NCBI GenBank assembly: GCA_036768485.1
Contig: JAVLUZ010000735.1
Coordinates: forward strand, 1 to 64,000
DNA length: 64,000 bases
Reading direction: 5' to 3'
From: Mermis nigrescens
Lineage: Eukaryota > Nematoda > Enoplea > Mermithida > Mermithidae
Numbering within the stretch: position 1 is the stretch's first letter; each line of letters begins with the position of its first letter. The position numbers were made by a program, and so were the translations under genes. The notes under the pieces are model-generated. The model had not been told where the DNA came from. It made no database searches and saw only the letters and a program-made list of their open reading frames with translations. Positions 57,901 to 64,000 of the stretch are shown here, piece by piece.

Positions 57901-60079
57901 TAGAAGGGGTCATCCAGGCAATTTTTCTGGCTAAAAATGACCTTAAAAATCGGTATACGTGTCAAATAACGTACAAACAGCCTTAATCGACTGTTTTTGG
58001 TCGATTTATAGCTCGATCTACCCCACTCCCCGGAGGTTAGAACGCAATATTTACTGGGGGAAATAAGGCAAAATTAAAGCCTTAAAGCCGAAAACGAAAA
58101 AATTAAATAGGTTTTGCTAAAGTGCTTATAATTTACAGGAAACGGTCTAAATTGTTCCCAGCGTTCACGTTAATTTTTAAGGTAATTTCTGCTCAAGCAA
58201 GTTCTGGTTGACCCTACTGAGACAGGATGACCTCCCTCAGACCGGCCATGCCGTGCACCTATTGTCCAGACCACATGAACCCCCTTCCCACGTGTAAGTT
58301 TGGTTGTGAGGCGAGAGGAGGTCTGGGGTCAGATAAATTAGTTAACAAAACTATCAAAATATTTGCAACCGTTTGTTCAAAATTTAGAAGAATGATAAGT
58401 ACTAATTATGTTCAAGCCTGTTGTCCGCAAATTGCTTTAGGGCTGACCATATTAGGTAGTCGGTTATTCTTATGTCTGGGCTAATGGTAAAGTTTCATGA
58501 AATTCGACGAAAAGATGCAAGCATGGCAGCGGATATATATTTAGCTTGGTTTGGGACTCGAGTTGGAACCTCGCATATTTTTCGCTTTATCAGTCTATGT
58601 CTTCCAAACTTCCTTTTGTAAGTGTGCAAAAAAAGTAGAATACAAGTTCAATATTTCACTTTTATCAATTTAGGGAATTTCAAGTGCGATGATTATATGC
58701 TATATACTGTGTGTATTTCTTTAAAGATATAACGAAACCATGTGGCAATTTATGGCTTTCTGGGCCAATGACATTTTATTCGTACTGACTGGTTTGCTAG
58801 TCAGCAAAACGTATCAACGCTCTTTAAGTGGCAATTTTTTGATATTCTTTCAAGTTGTTGCTGTTAATGCCTGGGCTTATATCATGGCCCTCGTATGCCG
58901 CTACGCATCTCTAGCTTTGTACACGGTTTTAACCGGCTCATGCTGCCGACTTGACTCGAGATGGTACTTCCCCTGGAGCTATGCTGCTATGCTAACATGG
59001 GCTGGACTTAGAGGCAGCATCGCCTTATTGCTAGTAATAAAGTTCACCATTTTGAACTTTTCCTTACTTAACAAGATGTAGTTTAAAGACCAAACATGAT
59101 CATATGCACAGCATGACCGGTCAAAAATTGTAATTTTTATTCGTTTTTGACATTAATTTAGTTTTTTCCCACAAATTTTTCTCTTGGGTCTTGCTCCCGA
59201 ATCCCTTTTAACTACAAGCATGTATGGACTCTGCACATGACTAGTCAGGATTCTCGATATGCTGTACTATTGCAGAAGCACAGTTGACAACCCTGGTGCG
59301 TTCCATGTTGGCTGACGACCATAGGTGGGCAGCACCAAGATTCTGGTGGGAGGGGGTGCAAGATTTTTCAAAGGTTAAAAATGGTCTTAAAAATGGTGCT
59401 TTGGCGAAAAAACACCATTTGTCAACTTTTCTCATCGAGCACTATCCATTGGCATCAAAAATTGCGAAAAAAACAAAAATTTCATAGATTGAATTCTGGG
59501 GGTATTCGGCCTTCTGAAGGGGGGTTGTGCATAACCCCAACCCCCTCCCCACACCCACGCGTGATTGTTAGGCCCTACGTTAATTTGTTTTTGTTCTACG
59601 AAGTAAGTAGTCTATTTCATTAGAAAACTTTTACGCTAGGGAATTTTATGCGAGAGCGCAAATACAGTGCATATACTCTAGGGGAATGCTCCTTCAGGTG
59701 CAAGTAGATTTTTAGTGCGTAGCGTAATTTATTGCTGTATGGGGAGGAAGAATTCCACACCTACCTACTGTTTTCTAGGCTATCCGTATGGCAGATGACA
59801 AAACTTTTGAAGAAATTTCTCCGCTAGCGTGCGGCTGCGTTGCCTTCACCGTCTTGATCACAAATGTTCTTCATACATTTACATCCAAAGCTTTGGCCGA
59901 CAAATTGAATTTCACACAAATTTCTTACGCTTTGAAGCGTCGCAATAGATTATTAATAAAGAATTTGAATCTAGACATGTTGGCTTCACTAGAACCATGC
60001 GCCACAAAACAGTGTGGATACTGGAGCGAAATACTATTCGATAAAGTACAACAGATTATCATCCTTGATGCGGATGAAG
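42597..60079 (+). CDS. Na+/H+ exchanger, CPA1/NHE family (six exons, 3' end outside)
   Basis: Joining 42,597-42,907, 43,898-44,076, 52,687-52,898, 56,969-57,222, 58,727-59,033 and 59,779-60,079 gives 1,564 nt, or 521 codons plus one base. All junctions are in phase and all use GT..AG. The product is a multi-span membrane antiporter that exchanges Na+ for H+ across a membrane. Diagnostic motifs are [10 protein letters not shown] (exon 2), [16 protein letters not shown] and [17 protein letters not shown] (exon 3; the Asn-Asp pair marks electroneutral CPA1 antiporters), [14 protein letters not shown] (exon 4) and [18 protein letters not shown] (exons 5/6). The spacing and the [16 protein letters not shown] lead resemble the sperm-type/SOS1-like (SLC9C) branch more than NHE1-9, but that is an impression. 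Cytoplasmic C-terminal exons lie beyond the window. The first ATG is the first in the exon after an acceptor at 42,586, so an upstream untranslated exon is likely. Confidence 0.85.
42908..43897 (+). other. NHE intron 1 (990 bp)
   Basis: AT-rich; no supported repeat or exon. Ends in GCTTTTAG. Confidence 0.7.
43898..44076 (+). CDS. NHE exon 2
   Basis: Acceptor GCTTTTAG; the codon TG|G joins exon 1 (Trp). It reads [18 protein letters not shown], the LPxLIFESAF core of NHE transmembrane segment 3 or so. It ends with the helix [20 protein letters not shown] and LIGYG at donor G|GTGAGG, phase 1. Confidence 0.85.
44077..46028 (+). other. NHE intron 2, left part
   Basis: It contains a GCACAGCATG family copy starting about 44,472 (CATAGATGCACAGCATGATC, then GGCCTCAAAAACTGGCATAC). 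Further repeat-like GACCCCC/GGGGGTC segments lie near 45,110-45,470. No exon. Confidence 0.5.
46045..46380. repeat. GAAGTTCTATAGAAGTTCGA tandem array, left arm
   Basis: About ten units of 12-33 bp built from GAAGTTCTATAGAAGTTCGATAAAGAACTTC-like words. They contain the internal palindrome GAACTTCGAAGAAGTTC. Mirrored by 51,540-51,890. Confidence 0.85.
47016..47512 (+). mobile_element. CATA/TGGGC MITE copy 8, host of a self-insertion
   Basis: The copy starts CATACGTGGGCAGCAAG (47,016), runs to GTGGTATG (47,087), resumes at 47,366 after the inserted copy, and is truncated at the 3' side near 47,512 (TTTCTGGGCACC, lacking the CGCCCAGG end). Confidence 0.8.
47080..47365 (+). mobile_element. CATA/TGGGC MITE copy 9, inserted in copy 8
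   Basis: Complete element 47,088-47,357, CATACGTGGGCAGC ... CGCCCAGGTGTG. It is flanked by perfect 8 bp duplications GTGGTATG at 47,080-47,087 and 47,358-47,365. The target word is itself part of the MITE family's interior (ATGGTGGTATGGCG). Confidence 0.9.
48386..48432 (+). mobile_element. CATA/TGGGC MITE 3' fragment
   Basis: GGGGGGGTGCATACCCCCCA followed by AACCCCCACGCCCAGGTGTG. Only the last ~45 bp of the element is present. Confidence 0.7.
48581..49216 (+). mobile_element. Cluster of three or four truncated CATA/TGGGC MITEs
   Basis: Copy a (48,581-48,781) ends CTCCCAGGAATG and runs straight into a start-truncated copy b (GGGCGGCACCAAAATTCTGG) that ends CGCCCAGATATG at about 49,017. Then GTGTTATG and the 3' part of another copy follow. 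The cluster ends CATGCCCAGGTATG at 49,216. A frame of 224 codons crosses the cluster but is produced by repeated MITE sequence. Confidence 0.75.
49217..50459. other. Centre of the fold-back element, right part
   Basis: No supported gene; no transposase-like motif in the frames inspected. Confidence 0.4.
50460..50608. mobile_element. GTCTGTTTCAC mariner-type MITE, copy 4
   Basis: Left end GTCTGTTTCACTTGTAACTT, diverged right end GCATCAGACCGAC with TA after it. Same inner ATAATTAT...GCTATAATCGCAATC as other copies. Confidence 0.65.
52180..52581. mobile_element. hAT-type MITE, 402 bp
   Basis: Ends CGGGCCCGTATGAGGGCGGG and GAATCCTGGATACGGGCCTG. The flanks ATATCCTA and AGTTCATA match at 5 of 8 positions. 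Same family as 32,239-32,595. It lies about 100 bp before NHE exon 3. Confidence 0.7.
52687..52898 (+). CDS. NHE exon 3 (catalytic core)
   Basis: Acceptor ATCGTTGCAG; split codon G|AC (Asp). It reads [20 protein letters not shown] then [20 protein letters not shown] then [20 protein letters not shown]. The TDPVAVV and GESLLND motifs hold the ion-binding Asp residues of the two crossed half-helices. Donor GCTGAG|GTAACA, phase 0. Confidence 0.9.
52899..53850 (+). other. NHE intron 3, left part
   Basis: No exon or clear repeat recognised before the Merlin relic. Confidence 0.5.
53860..54432 (-). pseudogene. Merlin-type transposase relic, C-terminal part
   Basis: The minus-strand order is [28 protein letters not shown], then [79 protein letters not shown] and [13 protein letters not shown]. 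This is the IGGPG..VEIDES ... TDCW..Y ... VNHS..FV ... IE..W...K pattern of IS1016/ISXO2-like DDE transposases, which in animals define the Merlin superfamily. At least four frame changes separate the blocks, so it is dead. The catalytic positions corresponding to VEID, TDCW and IEAQW are still visible. Confidence 0.85.
54434..55628. mobile_element. Fold-back element with GGCGCCAAA tandem-repeat arms, splitting the Merlin relic
   Basis: Left arm 54,434-54,543 is a row of TTTGGCGCAGCCGG-type units of ~15 bp. It resumes after the inserted MITE at 54,806-54,850. The right arm 55,465-55,628 is the reverse complement (GGCGCCAAAACGGC-type units). Inside, AATTTCGGAATAGAGGACCC (55,143) and GGGTCCTCTATTCAGAAATT (55,326) form a second inverted pair. 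No ORF. The Merlin coding halves lie on either side and continue each other. Confidence 0.75.
54536..54805 (+). mobile_element. CATA/TGGGC MITE copy, inside the GGCGCC fold-back
   Basis: Element 54,544-54,797, CATACGTGGGCAGCAAG ... CACGCCCAGGTGTG, with perfect 8 bp duplications GCGCCGAC at 54,536-54,543 and 54,798-54,805. The target is within the left tandem arm. Confidence 0.92.
55629..56060 (-). pseudogene. Merlin-type transposase relic, N-terminal part
   Basis: On the minus strand it reads [12 protein letters not shown] ... [20 protein letters not shown], a two-CxxC-like zinc ribbon followed by the S-x-F-F and hydrophobic helix ([13 protein letters not shown]) typical of the N-terminus of IS1016/Merlin transposases. 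In the next frame [20 protein letters not shown] follows, the helix-turn-helix. It stops at the edge of the fold-back element and resumes at 54,432. Confidence 0.8.
56061..56968 (+). other. NHE intron 3, right part
   Basis: No supported exon. A doublet CATGCGCTTTGAAC lies at 56,093-56,120. Confidence 0.5.
56969..57222 (+). CDS. NHE exon 4 (two in-phase acceptors)
   Basis: It reads [20 protein letters not shown] then [20 protein letters not shown] and [14 protein letters not shown], two transmembrane spans and the conserved H-G-S-G-I-L-G-V-V loop of NHEs. Two acceptors, both ATTATCCAG-like (ending 56,968 and 56,995), are 27 nt apart and both phase 0, so the protein may vary by nine residues. 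Donor CTTAG|GTAGGT, phase 2. Confidence 0.85.
57223..58726 (+). other. NHE intron 4
   Basis: It contains a GCACAGCATG family copy in reverse orientation at about 57,885-58,270 (ends CAGACCGGCCATGCCGTGCA). No exon. Confidence 0.5.
58727..59033 (+). CDS. NHE exon 5
   Basis: Acceptor TTCTTTAAAG; split codon AG|A (Arg). It reads [27 protein letters not shown], then a span [20 protein letters not shown] and [12 protein letters not shown], the GLRG arginine motif of CPA1. Donor TTGCTA|GTAATA, phase 0. Confidence 0.85.
59320..59563 (+). mobile_element. CATA/TGGGC MITE copy in NHE intron 5
   Basis: CATAGGTGGGCAGCACC ... CACACCCACGCGTG. The flanking octamers (CTGACGAC and ATTGTTAG) do not match, so it is older or rearranged. 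Confidence 0.75.
59779..60079 (+). CDS. NHE exon 6 (last exon in the window)
   Basis: Acceptor GTTTTCTAG. It reads [40 protein letters not shown], then a charged cytoplasmic part ([19 protein letters not shown]). Donor GAAG|GTATAT, phase 1; the frame stays open, so more exons follow outside or were missed. Confidence 0.85.
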
Positions 60080-60208
60080 GTATATTATGTAATACACATG
60101 ACTGGCATTATTGTTAATAGAGACATTTTTTGAGTCATGGAAGTATCTGCCAGGAGCATTTTTTGCCTTTGTAACCCTGTACCTTTACGAAATCTTGAGA
60201 CAGTTTTA

Positions 60209-60369
60209 GTCTGTTGCACACAAATTCGGTCATGAATTTTAAAAATATTTCCGACAATAACTTAACAGATTACGATTATGGCATTGATCTGATATATAAT
60301 TATCGTAACCCTTGGCTTACTGTCGAAGAAAATTCTTAAAATTTATGCACGAAGTCATGTGAAACAGAC
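60209..60369. mobile_element. GTCTGTTTCAC mariner-type MITE, copy 5
   Basis: Ends GTCTGTTGCACACAAATTCG and CGAAGTCATGTGAAACAGAC, TA on both sides, 161 bp. Confidence 0.8.
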
Positions 60370-60532
60370 TATGAATGCAACTTCTTTTAGTTTAAAGCCC
60401 TGTTATTTGTCTATCATTCGTATTATTTACTTTACGGTATTCAAAGTTGTTGCAAAATAATTATTGAACATTTGTTTGTTAGTGGAATATAGATTTCACG
60501 TCAGCCAATATGGCTTAGCTAAATCTTATATT

Positions 60533-61270
60533 CCATTACACAAACAAATTAGACATTACATATGCATGCTCAAAGCGCTCGCATACTTTTTGTGAGAGGA
60601 CAACATTAGCATATTTGGAATTAAATTCAATATTTCGATTATAAAATTTGAAAAAAGTAGATTTGTGAGACCAGTTAGTACTATTCAAAATATCAGAAAA
60701 GCTCAACCCGCTTTTTGCAGCTTTTGAAGAAGAAGCTGATCGAATGGAGTGGGCCAAATTTTCACAATAAATTCCTGCTAGTCTAAGTGTTTCTTGAACC
60801 CACCTTGAAACGATGTCGTTTTTATTTCATGTATGGTTTGACGAAAGGTAGAAACAAGTTTGTTTCGGTGGATCGATAGATTTAACTCTCATTTAAATAA
60901 AAAGTATATGATGATACGGGCAGACGCTTTTTTCGGAGAAATGAAAGACTTGCAGCATAAGCGGAGGACCAATGACGAGTTTTAGTGATTTCGGGTGCCG
61001 TAAACCAGTGTTTTTTATGTACAAGGTCCGTTTGTACATGTGCAAAGATGGTCCCTAAAAGTCGTTGTACATTTTGTACACACAAATTTTTGGGTACTAT
61101 AATATGGCAAAGTAGCGACTTTAGTGTGGTACAAATAGACTTGTTCGACCCTTGATAGTGTATTTTAGCTAATTTCTGGGTTTCTGAGGGCAAAAATCAT
61201 TAAGAATGGTCTTAAAACGGCGCGAAGCGCCGAAAAATTTGTCATTTTTCCTTTCGAAATGCAATTTCTG
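60533..61270 (-). pseudogene. DIRS-type tyrosine recombinase relic, C-terminal part
   Basis: At 60,805-60,536 the minus strand reads DIVSRWVQETLRLAGIYCEN, LAHSIRSASSSKAAKSGLSF, then SDILNSTNWSHKSTFFKFYN. This contains H-x-x-R, W and the nucleophile Tyr of tyrosine recombinases in DIRS elements. Upstream (61,200-60,820) only shifted fragments such as LCVQNVQRLL and PPKQTCFYLSSNH remain. Confidence 0.85.
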
Positions 61271-61925
61271 CTATTGTAAAGATATATAGGACATACAATT
61301 ACTCATTTCGGTGCGAAGTGCCGAAAATTTCTGCGAATTTCGGACCTTTTTTGCAGTTTTGTCTTCCCAAAAATCTTTGTGCATGTACAAAGACGGTCCC
61401 GAAAAGTCTTTGTACATCGGGAAAAATCTTTGCCTAATACAAATAAACCGTGCCATAAACGAAATATAATTATCGAACATTCGCATATAATTCACATCTA
61501 ATTTTGGAATCTCGGAACACCTTTGGGGGCTACGCAAGATCAACAACATAACGGTTTTAAACGAAAGTAATTTTCGGTTTGTTACGTGATCAAAATCAAC
61601 TTCATCGAGATATACCCCTTTCAGAAAATTTACCATCATATTAACGTCCCACGTGTCAGCATAGCGAGGTAGTGGAGGGTCAGCACGAAAAATCCCTCTC
61701 ATGACGCGTGGTAAAAGATGATTACTATTGAAGGTTTCGTAAAATTCCAGAAGAAATGCACGCACTGCGCTTCGCATTCCTGAAATGGTTCGATATCTAT
61801 ACCCTAAATTATATACTAGGTCGACAAGGAAATTACCCACATTGACTGTAGATGCGCGAAGCGGATAAATTTTCCGCTCAAAACACCAGCTATGCCATTT
61901 TTTGATGGTCGTATTGTAGTGCTTT
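61271..61925 (-). pseudogene. DIRS-type tyrosine recombinase relic, N-terminal and core part
   Basis: From about 61,925 the minus-strand frame reads YNTTIKKWHSWCFERKIYPL, then VGNFLVDLVYNLGYRYRTIS, GMRSAVRAFLL and LPRVMRGIFRADPPLPRYAD. It continues TWDVNMMVNFLK and LLILRSPQRCSEIPKLDV, where QR carries the first catalytic Arg. The SAM-like core-binding domain followed by the catalytic domain fits DIRS/PAT recombinases. Stops follow SYISLQ. Confidence 0.88.
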
Positions 61926-62088
61926 TTGGTACCTGGTGCTTAAGATTGTAAAACAAGGCCGGAAGCTGACCTTGATAATCCTCGGCCGTTGCATATGAGT
62001 GGATGAGGCTGGCCTGTTGGGCTCTCTAGAATTTTTCTGTGATGTGGAAGGAGGATGGGATATTTGAGCACTAGAGACAACATTAAGG

Positions 62089-62370
62089 GCCACCATCACA
62101 CCTGGGCGTGGGGGTTTGGGGGGTATGCACCCACTCCCAAGAAAACCAAAATACACCCCCAGAAATCAGAATACCCCCCAGAATTCAATTTTCTAAAATT
62201 TTTTTTCGTTTTTTTTCGCAATTTTTTGATGCCAATAGATAGTGCTCAATAAGAAACGTCGAAAAATGGTGTTTTTTCGCCATACCACCACTTTTAAGGC
62301 CATTTTTGACCTTTGGAAAATCTTGCAACCCCCTCAGAGAATTTTCTTGCTGCCCACGTATGGTCACCAT
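62089..62370 (-). mobile_element. CATA/TGGGC MITE copy inside the DIRS relic
   Basis: Element 62,097-62,362 is in reverse orientation, CACACCTGGGCGTGGG ... CTGCCCACGTATG. The flanks GCCACCAT and GTCACCAT match at 7 of 8 positions. Confidence 0.88.
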
Positions 62371-62637
62371 GGTAGAGTTGGCCACACAGGAACGATTATT
62401 GGCAGATCGCACCTTTCCATGCAGATCTTGCGCAGAATGCGTGACACCATGCAAAATGGTGGAAACGCGTACAGCTCTAGTAAGTTTTCCCATGAAAAAA
62501 TGAACGCATCGATGAAGTGAGCGTCTGGGCAGGGGCGCTAAGAGACGAATTTTGGCAACTGAGCGTTGCTTCGGTCTGAAAATAGATCAATTTTTAGTGG
62601 ATCCATCTCTCGTTGCAAATTATAAAATATTGAAGAA

Positions 62638-62990
62638 TTAAGTTCCAGTTAGAGCTATCAGGCGTGTATGCGAAGCCTCATCCGCTCGTAAGTTTTGGCA
62701 ACCGAGCAAAAAATGTGTTTGCAGATTACCCTGCTTATCGAGGCACCAGCTCCAAATGCGCACTGCAGTATCGCATATAAAGGTGTTTTTCGTGCCACCC
62801 ATTTTATTCAAATAAGTTATGGAAACAGAATTATCCAACATAAGAGAGACAGTTTTTTCAGAACAATTTCTTGCAAATATTTTTAGAGCAAAAAATGCTG
62901 CTAATCGTTGTTCTTCACAATTAATATGCAAATGTAGTTCATCTGTTTTACAGACTCCGGATAGCAGACTCATTACACTGGTCAACAAAT
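62638..62990 (-). pseudogene. DIRS-type RNase H domain relic
   Basis: The minus strand reads ELHLHINCEEQRLAAFFALK, IFARNCSEKTVSLMLDNSVS, ITYLNKMGGTKNTFICDTAV, RIWSWCLDKQGNLQTHFLLG and CQNLRADEASHTR. The blocks HIN..E..A..FALK, LDN...ITY.NKMGGTK and N..AD..SR are the RNase H signature seen in DIRS elements. It lies upstream (minus strand) of the recombinase, the correct DIRS order. The first catalytic Asp region and the reverse transcriptase are missing. Confidence 0.88.
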
Positions 62991-62999
62991 TTAAACTTT

Positions 63000-64000
63000 T
63001 TTGTTTGCATCAGAAACGAAATTAACTGATTCTATATCAGATTTGTACGCTCATTCCAAATTTAGCTTAAGAATTTTTGTAGCACATCAAGTTTTTGAGA
63101 TATTTGCATATTAAAATTTATGGAAATAATGATTTCTTTGTGTGTAAATATCAAATTGGGGAGGCAAAGTGATCACAGTAGGAAAATCATTGTTCTTACA
63201 TGATTCCTTCCTAAATTTAAAACTGTTCCCGTAGCTTATTTTACTCACTTCTGTAAAATAAAATACAAAATTTGCATATTTCACGCAGTGTAAAATATAA
63301 ATCCTTGTCTGCCTAGTATGTCTGCCTCTAAATAATTTTCAACACTTTCTTGATTTATTTTGTTGCGCTGATTTCAAAATCTGTTTTTTGTTCTGTGCTA
63401 GCCCATTTACTTCTTACAAGTAATTCAGGATTTATAAAATATGTAGAAATTCGAATGAAAAATTTTCAACGCAAATTGAACAGTATAAATACTTTAAAAA
63501 CTGGACAGTTGTTGACGTCCAACTCGATCAAATAATTAGAATATACTTTGTCAGTATCAAAAGACGCTAATAAGGCAATGATTATGATTTTTCATTTACA
63601 TTGGAAACCTTTTTCAGAAGTTCTTATGGTATGAAACTTTTCGCACCACATATAATGTTTTCCAATATTTTAAAACAGAAATTAAAAAACTAGATTTGCT
63701 AGCGCGAAACCGTAAGCAGACTTGTAATCAGCATTAAAAAATTGTTTTAGAAGATATTCAACATTTTCTAGATGTTGAACGATTATGCTGAATATATACT
63801 TCAAACTTTACACTACAATAAATTTGCAAATTAGGTGTAATATTTATAAAGTAGGAATAAAGTAAGCAACACCAGGGGTATTTAAATCACTAGTAAGTCT
63901 GGATAAAAACAATCTTAGAGTTTAAACTCCTAAAAAGTCGTTGTGGCTCCTAGATTTCCATAATTAATATCAATGAAAGCTCTGATTTTTTAATATACGA
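63000..64000. other. Gene-free AT-rich right end
   Basis: No reverse-transcriptase motif and no NHE-like exon recognised. Small frames have no domain. Confidence 0.4.

Noticed and set aside
58227..58484. 85-codon plus-strand frame starting [13 protein letters not shown]
   Set aside because: Its start lies in the GCACAGCATG repeat end; no homology or splice support, and it sits in NHE intron 4.

Overview
The window is AT-rich, intron-bearing animal nuclear DNA. The spliceosomal GT..AG introns, the mix of transposon superfamilies (DIRS, Merlin, Tc1/mariner, Harbinger, hAT, Helitron) and the style of the host gene point to an arthropod, probably an insect; the species cannot be read from the sequence. 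Almost all of the 64 kb is mobile-element and repeat sequence. Most short open frames are noise inside repeats.

The one clear host gene is a plus-strand sodium/proton exchanger of the CPA1/NHE family. Six exons between 42,587 and 60,079 join in a consistent phase series (2,1,0,2,0) to give about 521 codons. The last exon ends at a splice donor, so the gene runs past the window. Its introns are packed with transposons, including an apparent 5.9 kb fold-back element in the 8.6 kb intron 2. A second, weaker gene model on the minus strand (13,384 to 10,107) has exons that resemble the OB-fold and zinc-ribbon part of replication protein A large subunit; it may be decayed.

Layout. 1-265: minisatellite. 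0.5-4.7 kb: decayed minus-strand LTR-retrotransposon gag/protease with two MITEs inside. 5.4-8.7 kb: 3.3 kb segment bounded by 178 bp inverted repeats. 10.1-13.4 kb: RPA-like exons, with a long TTA microsatellite in an intron. 14.8-19.2 kb: 255 bp direct repeats flanking a degenerate ~250 bp tandem array and a 768 bp element with 174 bp perfect inverted repeats. 19.6-20.8 kb: fold-back element whose arms are short tandem repeats. 20.8-26.9 kb: duplicated non-coding blocks. 26,900-30,723: two Helitron-like elements joined head to tail. 31-41 kb: MITEs, a Tc1 relic and a Harbinger relic. 41-60 kb: NHE gene with nested insertions, including a Merlin relic split by a fold-back element that itself carries a MITE. 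60.5-63.0 kb: minus-strand DIRS-type relic (RNase H and tyrosine recombinase).

The most notable findings are the tandem Helitron junction, a family of inverted-repeat elements whose arms are arrays of ~15-35 bp repeats, and an abundant ~260 bp MITE family (CATAGGTGGGC ends, 8 bp target duplications) with more than a dozen copies, one inserted into another copy.
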